NCBI GenBank assembly: GCA_038496675.1
Contig: CM076659.1
Location: forward strand, 11,138,338 to 11,202,337
Direction: 5' to 3'
Source: Rachycentron canadum
Taxonomy: Eukaryota; Chordata; Actinopteri; Carangiformes; Rachycentridae
Length of the DNA stretch: 64,000 bases
Shown: in pieces, positions 1 through 10,412 of the stretch
How positions within the stretch are numbered: the stretch's first letter is position 1
How the letters are laid out: the number at the start of each line of letters is the position of its first letter
The notes under the pieces: generated by a model
Told to the model about the DNA's origin: nothing
The model's input: the letters and a program-made list of their open reading frames with translations, nothing else
The model's database searches: none
Made by a program: the position numbers and the translations under genes

Positions 1-1825
1 GGTTAACAAGAGTCTTCTTGCTCCCATCCTGCTTTTCTGCATGACATCATGTTTATTTCACTTCCCAAAGCCACATCAGAAAAACCCCAGTCCCTTTTTT
101 TTTTTTTTTTTTAAAGTTTTATTGCTTTAAAACATTGCCCCCTTTATTGCAGTGCTCTGTTCTCCTGTGGATCCACTAGGAGCCCTGTAGAGGGTCTTCA
201 TCCTCACAGTCTAATTTCTCAGATCCCTCCAGAGTTGTAAGATTAATATGTTTACTCACTGTGCCCAGCAGGCCTGCATGCATCAGACCCCTTTGGGAAG
301 AAGCATGTGCAGGGTTTCTTCTCCAGATAAATATATGCTGCTCTCTCTCTTTCTGTCTCTGATGTGATTATACCATTTGATATCCAGTGTCTGTTGACCA
401 CCTTAACACAATTTCGCTTGTGAAAATAAAAGCAGGGCATTTGGAGGAGCTGGGTCGTGGTCTGGGGGCTTTTTTGTCTTTGCTGCTGCTGCTGTGCTGT
501 TTTGCAGGGAAGAATAAAGCTCTTACCAGCGAGAGAGCTGATCTGAAGGAGACTGCTTCACTCTGAGAGGAAACAGACACAGGGGAAATGCGGACACAAG
601 GACGCTGAAGGAAGGAAGGAAAGTGACAAATGTCTTTTTTTTTTTTTTTGCCACAAGCAGCTCTTAGACAAAGTGGAGAACACTGGATATTATTGTTGTT
701 CTGCAAGATGATGGCTCATTTCTGTGCTTCATAAATGCCATCATTCATCACCAGAATAGAACTCACTCTGTCCAGCAACTATTTGGCCACTGCTATTGAT
801 CTGTCTGTGCCTGCTGTTTCTGACTTTTAAGAGCTTTCCAGGATCTGCTGTATTTGTTCTGCATCAATCTGATATCTGATATATATAACATATATTCATA
901 ACTTCACCAGTGTGTTTCTATAGGGAGACTTTTAGCACTGAAATAACCCTCCCCCCTTTCTGTCCTCCCCACTAGAGGGAAATGTAGAGCTGAGGTTGAG
1001 ATTTGTCATCTTGTCTAAAAAGGCTTCTGTTTTGAATCCTCACCTGAAGATGAAGAGTTTTGCAGTTATCATTTCTTTTTGTCAGACTATTTTTTAAAGT
1101 CCACTTTGGTGGCTAAAACGCCTTTTTTTTCAAATCTTTAAATTTAAAATATTGCTATAATGAATATCAATAATACAATTTTAAATGATAATCCATATTC
1201 ATACTATTTTAAACAACAACAATCAGTATCTATCCATCTATGGAACAAAAAACAGGGGGCCGTCATCCAGCTCCAGTCTCTTGAGAGAAAGCTGCACGCC
1301 GAGTGAACATATTCTTGTTTTGCTGTTTGACCTCTGGACATACATGCTTGTCTTAAGGTGTCCTGTCAGTTCACAAAGCTGGCTTACCTTCGATGACACA
1401 ACTGGCAGGTTTTTGTAACTGAGATGCTCTCTGCTTTTTGTATGAGCTATGAAGTTTGCACGCCACTTGTCAGTCACCTGCCTGAGCCAATTGTATCAAA
1501 GGGATGATCACTTACCAACACATATCTTCTTAAATGTATATAATTGTAGAGTAACAATTACCCAACACGGTAATTTACCACCACTGCAGAGAGATAATGA
1601 GAAGTGTGAATTTAATCTCTAAAAACCTTAACTTCACATCTTTCATCTAAATCACAAAAAAGATTTTCTTAACTCTTTGAAGCAGCTTTGAAGAGATTTG
1701 TTAAGCAGCAGCAGGGAGGCAGTGATACTTTGGTCCTGCATGGGATTTTCCCAGGTTTATTTGTCATATAATGCACCACCACATCTGTTAGCCATATCGA
1801 CTGAGGTCAGACAACATGCCAAGCA

Positions 1826-1846
1826 GTCAAAGGTCAAAGGTCAAAG
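1826..1846 (+). promoter_or_regulatory. DR1-type nuclear receptor element with a third half-site
   Basis: The sequence holds AGGTCA-A-AGGTCA at 1831-1843, a perfect direct repeat with one-base spacing. It is preceded by a degenerate half-site (AGTCA-A) and followed by AAAGTGCA. DR1 elements bind RXR/PPAR, HNF4 or COUP-TF class receptors. No promoter is identified nearby, so function is inferred from the motif alone. Confidence 0.3.
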
Positions 1847-3152
1847 TGCATGGCTATGTGGGCATGCTTTAAACAGTCAGTAAAACCAATGGGAGGACAA
1901 AAGATGTATGTCTTTGAACAATGCTGCACTGAAGGATATATTTCTTCTTCACGTACCCTGTGTAAGCTGTAATTTTAAAGCTACTGCATGTATACACACC
2001 TCAGCCAGAAACATGCACATTTCTATTGCTCATTAAAAGGTAGCATGCAAATGCTTGATGAATGAATATGTGCAGTGTGAAAACAGAAACTAGTCACAAA
2101 TCAGTGATACAGATCTCCTGTAAGCTTGTTACCAGTTGATTAAAAGGTGATGTTTGGTCAGTGCTGCTCTCCTAAACCTCTCCTGAGCTGAACTCAGAAT
2201 TGAACATTATTTACACAGATATGTGTGGGTTGCTCATGCAGCATTTTTACCATCAGTAAACTCTTTCCGCTCTGTGGAAAGAGAGCTGCAGGTTGGTTCC
2301 ATGTCAACTGCAGCTGAAAGGAAACAATAAACTACTACTATGCTAACTATTTTACCTCCTGCTAAACTCTGTAAATGATTTGCAGCTACAGTGCAATTTA
2401 AATACACAAAGCAGGCATGATTTGAAAATAAACTTTATTGACATTATTGACATTGTGTTATGCACATGCATATTTAATTGTTAGGCTACACTGGCACGAC
2501 AGAGTCAAACTCCTATGCAAAAGGTTGTGTTCCCTTAGGTTTAATGTTCCTACGTTCGAAAGCAAATTCTTCAGAATAGAAATAGGATCTGACATCATCC
2601 AGCCTGGAAAAATACAACTTATCATTTCAAGAAATCACAACATGACCACATTATAAAATATACAAAGCCATCGCTCCTCTACACTCGGTACGCTCAGTGG
2701 CTCCTATACTGTCAGTGGCACATGGACTCTGAACAAACTGTCTTATGAGCTGGGTGGCTGTATTTTTACTTTATGTAAGCACTGGACTTAAAAAGGAAAG
2801 CCTAGGGGCTCCAGCTGGATTATAACTAAATCCAATTCTGTCAAATCTTCTTACGTCTCTCACCCATTTGTCCACAACATATGCTTTAAATTTTGAAAGC
2901 ATTGCTAGCAGTTAAAAATAAATAACAATAATTTTATTTGTGAATTTGTATTGTATTTGTAGCCTATTATTCCTATTGACATAATGTCCAAAGCAAGAGG
3001 AAGACTATAAATCTTTATATTCTATTCAGTATAAATATTTATAATATAATACAGATACGCACTCTTCTTAATAACTGAAGGTTCAGCTCAGAGGAGCTGT
3101 ATAAGTATAAGTATATACAAGAATAAGTTAAATGACATAATTCCACATGAAT

Positions 3153-3158
3153 TTTATT
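3153..3158 (-). terminator. candidate pde6c polyadenylation signal
   Basis: An AATAAA hexamer on the minus strand lies about 190 nt past the pde6c stop codon. It is the first canonical signal after the stop that I saw. Further hexamers lie more distally, for example near 2434, so alternative 3' ends are possible. Confidence 0.45.
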
Positions 3159-3347
3159 GTGTCAATAAAAGTAATTATCTGTGTCAGAGGATAGAAGAAC
3201 TACACATTGCAGTTTATAAAAATAGTACTTTGGGGATTTTGCATATTATAAATTCCTCTTCTGTGAACACATGCTTATGCACATACACACATTGTACACA
3301 TACACACACAGACAAACATCCATAAATATGTCAGGGGTCTTGGAGGT

Positions 3348-6300
3348 CTAGCAGATAACACATGTCTTGGATTTCCCGCCTTCTTGAGCTGCAAAAGGAA
3401 CAAATGCGAAAGACAGTAAGACAGTGGTGAAGGTGGTGACAGTGCAAACGCAGAGCGAGCACGTGCTGGGTTTGAGACACCAGTGCTCACCTTGATCTCC
3501 TCCACCTTCCAGCTTTTTCTTCTCATCTTCTATTGCCTTCATCTTGGCCTCATGGACGTCTGCAAGAGCTCTCCACTCGCCCCTGTTGTTATTCAGCCCG
3601 TCAAACATGGGTTTGATCTCTGTGTGGAAGCGAGAAAACTCCTGCAAACAGACAAATGGATACACATGGGATAAAGGGGTTGTATGAGAAACAACATACA
3701 GCATTGTGTTATTTTATAAATATATATATTGAACATGCTTGTTTCTATATACACTCAAATATGGTGGTTTAGTCTAGGTACCTTGTACACAAAGGAGCAC
3801 ACAAAATCGATGAAACCACACTGCATCTTAGGAAGCTCATCAGCGTGATTTCTGTCCATCATGGGCTGTAAGAAGAAGAGATGATCATTAACAATACTAT
3901 GACTTTATGTGGACATATTGAACGTTAGAAAAAAACAGTTTAAGGCTCTTACAATAGGCTGCTGGTCAAGAACTGTCCTTTCGAGATCTCCCTGCTCCCA
4001 AAACTCAGCTGCCACCATCAGAGCGACCTGGGTCCATAAGAAAAACAAGCAAACAAACAATGAGACCAAATGTGTGAATGACAGTTTGCCATCATCATCA
4101 AGTCGTCATGTCTGAGAAAAGGGAACACACCTTGCTCTGAACCTCCCATGGCTTGGTAATAGCTGACAGGTCACAAGCTGTCATCATCATAGCCCTGCAG
4201 GAAAAACAACGTCACTGATCTGCGTTTTGAATTGCAACTACAGCATCAACATGGTTTAAAGAAGATCTATGAGAAATGGTAACATGGCAAAGAGCTATTT
4301 CAAATGGTTAAAAATTTATGTACATGATAATCTCCTTTCTGGTTGGGTTGTTGGAGATGTAATTGACCCTCTCTTTTTCATCTGGAAACTCCTCCACTGC
4401 ATCCACAATCTTTTGAAACATTGTTCTCTTCCTGAAAGAAGAGAACGATTATTTCCTGGAACATCATTAATAGGCATAAGTGTCGTACTGATGGTGAATG
4501 TGGAGACATGCAGTTACTTAATACAGCAGTTTTGATGGATCAAAACTCCTCAAAGTCCTTACTTGAAATAAAGTGCGAGGTCAGTGGCAATAATGCAAAC
4601 TTCAAACAGATGCTGCACGGTTTCAAACTGACGCTTCTGGAGGTTTTGGAAGATATTCAGGTTCTATGAATGACAGCAGAAGAATAATGTTAGACAGCAA
4701 ACAGCAGGTTTTTGTCTGTTTGAAAACACAACTACTGTTAAAAAGCAAAGATATGTGAACATATAAGGACCTACCTCATCCCCCATCAGAGTCTTACTGT
4801 ACTCAAGATGATGTCGCTCCATCACTGAGGAGCTGTGCAGTTTTGCCAGTGGGGATGCACTCCTGTAAGAGTCAAACAGAGTCAAGTTTTTAGATTGTTT
4901 TAATGCTGAATTCAGTTCCAATTTGTCAACTAACAAATCGCTCAAAAATCTTACTTTGTCTGGTAGAGATTGTTGGTTCCTCTGTGGTCAATATCGTGGC
5001 AGAATCCGGCAGCAACCATGGCAAAGGCCTCGAGATCAGAGTAATACTTCTTCAGTTTACCTGTCTGTTGAGGAGGATACAGCCCCGTGTTATTACAAAG
5101 GACAGCATTGATGATGCATATAACAGAAATAGAAATAGCTGTCTGACTCACAAGCAGCAGAGTGAACATGGTCTGTCCAACATTGAAGCCATGCCTCCAG
5201 TTGTGGTAGGTGATGTCACGGTACCCCCTGCGAACGGTGTACATCCATTGTGTCAGGATCTGCATGGCAAAAGTGACAAAACAAAGGTGGTGACTCTGTC
5301 CTAAGACATAGATCCAGTGAAAGGGTTTTAGTGCAGAACATAAAAGGGTAAATTATGTTTGACCCCAAATGCAAAATAGTGAGAGTAGTCAATGCTGTAC
5401 CTCAGCTGGGACTTTGAACTTCTCCACCACCCCCAGCTCAAAGAAGCAGCGAATACCGCACTTGATGAGTTCGAACTCTGACAGGGGGAAGTCGCTGAAG
5501 TGGAACTCAAGCAGCTCCACGGACTTGACGTCAGGGATATTTGACCTCTGCAAACAAAGTCAGCATGTTATCACAAGCAAACAAAAGTTCTACAAAAGCT
5601 GTACACAACACTGCACTGCACGTACCAACAGTTTGTACATCTCCTTCTGGTCACAGTCTTCTGGTGCAGAGCCGAACTTCTCGTGAGTGTTCTGCAGAGA
5701 AATGAAACAAGCTTCACTTATTAATCTGTTACCCATATGTTTGAAGCAACAGCAGGGAGTGTGGCAGCTGCTCACCAGAATGGTCTGCACATCAGTTGTT
5801 GTGGCCTTTGTCTGGTACATGAGCATTTCCTGGGCAACATCTTTCCTCCACTCTGTCCTGTTCAGATTGTCGTACGTGTCGCTATTCAGAGTGGACCAAC
5901 CAAGGAACTGGGTCAGAGCCTGGCAACATGTAGAAATATAAAACTGTCAATGTCAATCATGAGAGATTTCTCTCATGATTAAATGATGAAAGTAAATGCA
6001 CAAATAAAAAGAGCTAGTTTTCTGTACTTCTGTTATCTGTTCATCAGTCTCGTCGAATGGTTTGCCGTCTTTTCTGTTGAAGAAGGTGGCAACGCCAACA
6101 ATTTCTTCCTTTTTGTTGACAATAGGGAGGGAGAGGACGTTCTTAATTATCCATCCAGTCTCATCCACCGCCTCTTTCTGTCAAACAAATCAAATCGAAT
6201 ATTTATATTCAGTGTTGTAACAGAGTTGTAAAACAAACAAACAAAAAAACCCAAACAAATAGAATTTAATGTAATTAATCTGTTGTCACTGAGGAGTGCC

Positions 6301-6739
6301 TCACCTGAAATGAAAAGTATTCATCTCCTGCAGCATTCATCATGTTGCAGATCTGTGAGATGGAAATTACGTTATTACACTTGTGTTCTGAGATCAGCGT
6401 CCCCATTTACTGTTGACTGGAGGTAGTCTACTCAAAATAATGGGACAAAAGTGGAACTTACAAATCCACTCTCGGCCACATACGCTGGAAGTCCACTGGC
6501 AAGAGCCCAGTGGTCTGCAGGAGGGCCGCTGTGAGTTTAGAGCGGAGTTAGAAAGTGCACTTACACATAAACCTCTAAATATCTGCAAATAAAAACATCA
6601 TGATACATACGGGATAACTTTAATCTCCTCTTTGTCTTCCAGCAAGTAGTCAATAATCTTGTAGAAGTTGATTTCCTGAATGGTTTAAACATAAAATAGG
6701 GTTATATAAAAAAAGGGTTTATATATCTACACACACACA

Positions 6740-6788
<49 letters not shown>

Positions 6789-8830
6789 TAAAAATGGTCA
6801 CAAATTGGTATTTGGTAAATTGGTATTTAGGAAATAATATAATAATAATAAAGATGTGGACTTACTCTGCCATCAGGTGTCTTGGGGCCCTTGTATGGCT
6901 CCTGTTCTCCCAATTTGATTGCCCACTCATCGAAGAACTCCTAGTGGAGAAAAGGCCAAAATCATGCTGCTATGTACTTTATAATTAATTCATATAAATG
7001 TGGCAGTACAGATATGACTGTTGGTAATTTAGGTTGTAAAAGAAAAAAAAAAACAACAACTTTAGGTCAAAGTTGAAGCTTTTTTTTTATACTTTCTTCT
7101 ACACACCTTGTCTTTGGTCATGTCCAGGAGTCCCACAGAGTATCTCTCACACTTGATATATGTCCTCACTGTGTACAGGGCTTTGTGAAACTGCCTCTCA
7201 ATATCTGTCAGCTCCTCAAAAACTTTGCTGGCTGACCACAGCAACACCTACGGTAAGGAAAAGAATCAGCACTTTTGTTTGTCTCTCCATTTTTTATTCT
7301 TGGTGCAACTGGAATGGATTTATTGCTGTGTTATTTCACCTGGCTTCTCCTGGATTCTACCTCCCACATGTAAGCAGTGTGCGCTTGGAGAATGACCACC
7401 GAGGCAAAGTTTACATATTTGTCGAAGAGCTATAATGAAAGAGCAAAGAATCACAATGCTTTATGAAAAACAGTCATCATCTTCACTTGGGTGACCTTTA
7501 AAGTCAGTGTCGCAAAGAGGCCGCCTGAGAAAAAATGACAAGAAAAAAAATGTCTGAGCCTCCCCTCTCTAACAGGATTATATGCTGAGCTGTCATAATG
7601 GTGGTGACCCAAAGCACAAAGTCAAGCCTCTAAATATACAGGTCAGAGACAGGAAGCTGGTGGGCTAAAATTGTTAAAATGTCAAAATAAGGATATGACC
7701 CTCATACTTATCTGTCTCTTAAGTGCAGCCTCAGTGGCATACTCTCAGCACAGCCAAGTACAATCTGTGTTTGATTTTGTGCTTGTGAGTCATTCTTGCA
7801 AACGCACTTGCAGTCATTATAAACACTCTTTTATTGCAAACAAACGTCCTGTCCACTCACCTCCTGATCATTTTTTGAAAACTCAGTGGCTCCTTGCTTG
7901 TTGAGTGCCATGATGACGCCGATGGGATCCTTTCCATTCATGATGGGGGCAGTAACCATGCATTTTGTGGTGTATTTGGTCTGTTTATCCACAAAGTCAC
8001 TGAAATGAGAGTCCTGCAAACAAATCAAAAACACAGGAGAGATGTTAGAGTTTATGTGCTGATTACCATAAAACATCTCTACACAGTTCAGAAATGAGAT
8101 CATGTTGCAGCTTGCCAGTTTAGCAACACTTTCACGTTACATCACTGCTTAAACACTACAGCCAATGATAAAGTTGGTTGTCATTAATTACAGTTGGCAC
8201 ACTGAACTAAACAGCAGTGTATCCCTGCAGAGACGACTTACATTTTTGGGGTTAAACAAACAGGCTCACAAGTAGCTGCATCAGTAACATAACTTACTTT
8301 AGTCCCTGTTTGTTGCAGCTTGTATTTTCCTTTCTGACTCAGTTAATCTTTTATTTGCTCACCTTCTTCACATCAGCAACATTCTGAGGCTTCTTGGAAT
8401 GCGCCGTCCATCCCACAATTCCCATGTCGGTGGGGAAAACAATCTCTACGTTGGGGTTCACGAGATTTTTCTCCAATGGTGAATTGTGTGTCACATCAAA
8501 GAGGATCGTGGACAGCTCAGGCGTTCCATTACGGGACCTGTAGGCGAAGAAACTGCAGCGATCAGCCTGGATCAGCAGAGCAATCCTCTGGAGAATTTTA
8601 TGCAGGGCTTTCTCCATTGGATTGCTGCCCTGCATCTCCTTTATGAGCTCGAATATGAACTCAGCCTCCTGGATGGTGGAGACATCCTTGTAAGAAGCTG
8701 GGTCTTTGACCTGGACCTGGTTGTTGAATGCAGCAGTAATCACATCTGCCTTGACTTTCTTTTCATAGTACTCCTTTGCAAACTGTGGATTGTTGTCAAG
8801 GAACTTCTCTACAGTATCTTTGTCTGCCAT
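3348..8830 (-). CDS. pde6c: cone cGMP phosphodiesterase 6 alpha' catalytic subunit, complete
   Basis: This gene encodes the cone phototransduction enzyme that hydrolyses cGMP after activation by cone transducin, anchored to outer-segment membrane. There are 22 coding exons (high to low): 8830-8363, 8013-7861, 7429-7340, 7247-7107, 6940-6866, 6675-6611, 6528-6462, 6352-6305, 6177-6028, 5919-5776, 5691-5626, 5547-5401, 5259-5152, 5064-4955, 4862-4775, 4663-4563, 4431-4324, 4194-4131, 4027-3953, 3865-3782, 3641-3491, 3388-3348. They give 847 aa, close to the roughly 858 aa of human PDE6C. GAF-A lies at about 75-220 and GAF-B at about 255-435, with the NKxnFx3DE motif at N403 to E415. The HD phosphodiesterase domain is at about 485-820: general acid H557, metal ligands H561, H597, D598 and D718. 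The protein ends in a CaaX prenylation box, CVIC. The start ATG at 8830 opens MADKDTV. PDE6A or PDE6B was considered, but synteny with ffar4-cep55-myof and overall similarity favour the cone gene. Confidence 0.96.
5955..5980. repeat. perfect 12-bp inverted repeat in pde6c intron 9
   Basis: Arms at 5955-5966 and 5969-5980 are exact reverse complements separated by TT. They fill a quarter of the 108-bp intron at 5920-6027, between GAF-B and linker exons. Confidence 0.8.
6728..6785. repeat. (CA)n microsatellite in pde6c intron 5
   Basis: A nearly pure CA dinucleotide tract interrupted by one AAAC lies about 50 nt upstream of the exon 6 acceptor. On the transcribed strand it reads (TG)n. Confidence 0.9.
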
Positions 8831-10412
8831 TTTGTCCGAGTTTGGATGACTTTGATCACTTCTGTAGCTGCACAAAGATGCTCCCCAAAGATGGGTACAG
8901 CTGTCTGGAGGAGGAGCAGAGCAAAGGAGTGAAGGTGGCCTCCAGAAGATGTGGCAGTGCAGACGCTACTGATACATTTCCCAGCCTCCTCTGTGCACTC
9001 AGGACCAAAGCTACAGGTCCAACTTTCCCCCCTGTAACAGAAGGCAGTGAGTGGCTTACTTTGTAAGGGGATCCTAGGTGGGCTAAAGACAGTGACGTAA
9101 AAGTCATAAAGCTCCTGAGCTTTCTTAACTTGTAAGTCCAGCCACTTGTCATTTTAGTGGGGCCAATCCCATCACAGCTAATAACTGAGTTATGGCACCT
9201 ACAGTATGACCTGGTCTGTATAAGAGGGCAGGAAGAAAGACTGGAGTCACTCCAGGGGGATTTCCTGAATCTGCATGACATCCATATTGATCACTGACTC
9301 ATGTCTTCACTAATCACACTCTGTATACCTCTTGGTCAAAGTAACATTCAAAATACTACCAACTCATTTAACAAGGAGCCAACATTATGGCAGAAAGGCT
9401 CGCTGTATAACTTCAGGTTGATATGGATAATACCACAACAATAACACCAGGCAAAGATGGTCAGAGGAGTCATTGGCCACTTAATATAAGCTGTGTTTAA
9501 GTGTCTTATGGTGTCTGAGAGGCTTTGTATGACAGCAAGTTTTTCAGGACAGAATCCATAAGAGTCTACAGAGGCATTAGAATATATGAGAAAAATGCAT
9601 GCTTAGCATTTGTCTGTGTTTTCACATCATGCTATCAACATAAGAAAACTAGGAAGCTGCCACAGACGTCACATTACGATACAGGTTGATAAACAGCTGG
9701 TCCATTCAGAAAGAGTACTGATGGCCAGAAGAAATGTAATCTAATGTTCAAGGTCTACAGCCGCTCCCTCAGGGATAAATGAGTGTTTATCTCATGAGGC
9801 TGGTTTTCCTATGTTAGACAGCAGCCACATTTAACCACTGACAGGATTAAGTGGGATTGTTAACTGCTACTTGGAGTTTAATTACTCTTGTTGAGAAACA
9901 AACTGAGGAGCACGAGGAGATGCAAGTTCTTTCTTCTTCCAGGTGACAGAAAAGGAAATGATGCAACTAGATGAAGTCTTTTCGAAAGATATTCCAAGTT
10001 TTTGCACATATACTTTTTTGATGATGACATTCACACATCCAAATGTCTTTTATCTCAGTTGATTGGTGGTGATTTAAGGTTTGAAGGCATTGTTTAAATT
10101 GGAGCATCTTAATTTTAGCTGAAACAAGAGATAATAGACACAAGATTTATCATTTGGCATTTCAAATATAAATTCATTTATGTAGACTGAAAATAAATGA
10201 CTGAAAATTGAGAAAATTGTGGAAATATTTATTTTCAAATTGTCTGAACACAGTTAACTCTTTGTTTTTCAGTCTCAATGCAACAACTGAGGGGTGCAGA
10301 AAGCATGAAATAATGCAACATCCATGATAGGACAAAGTGATGTCAGTGATGAGACCACGTTGTACACTTGGTGAGAGTTTGAATCCATGATTTGTTTTAA
10401 TAATCACAACAA
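8831..10412. other. pde6c upstream region and ffar4 3' flank; no rbp4
   Basis: This holds the pde6c promoter side and the ffar4 3' UTR. I see no exon of rbp4, which lies between these two genes in mammals. A TGACTCA site, compatible with AP-1 or NRL/MAF, sits at 9295-9301. A CTTAATCC-type CRX-like motif on the minus strand is near 9843. Both are short motifs with no further support. No other ORF is convincing. Confidence 0.5.
10228..10233 (-). terminator. candidate ffar4 polyadenylation signal
   Basis: A minus-strand AATAAA lies about 180 nt beyond the ffar4 stop codon. It is the nearest canonical hexamer that I found. Confidence 0.4.

Larger units (their letters stand above)
1..3347. other. 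region downstream of pde6c with no confident gene
   Basis: The pde6c 3' UTR occupies the right-hand part. The rest is AT-rich with short ORFs on both strands (such as minus 368-706 and 1238-1477) that resemble no family I know and have no convincing splice sites. It contains an 18-T run at 95-112 next to a reversed AATAAA, a triple nuclear-receptor half-site near 1826-1846, and a CA-rich patch around 3277-3330. In human the next gene beyond PDE6C is FRA10AC1, but I see no exon of it here. Confidence 0.5.

Noticed and set aside
368..706. 112-codon minus-strand ORF
   Set aside because: Low-complexity Ser/Lys composition, no known motif, and no splice or promoter context.
3348..8830. Calling this gene pde6a or pde6b
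   Set aside because: Neighbours ffar4-cep55-myof match the PDE6C locus, and residue matches through GAF-B and the catalytic domain are closest to the cone form from memory.
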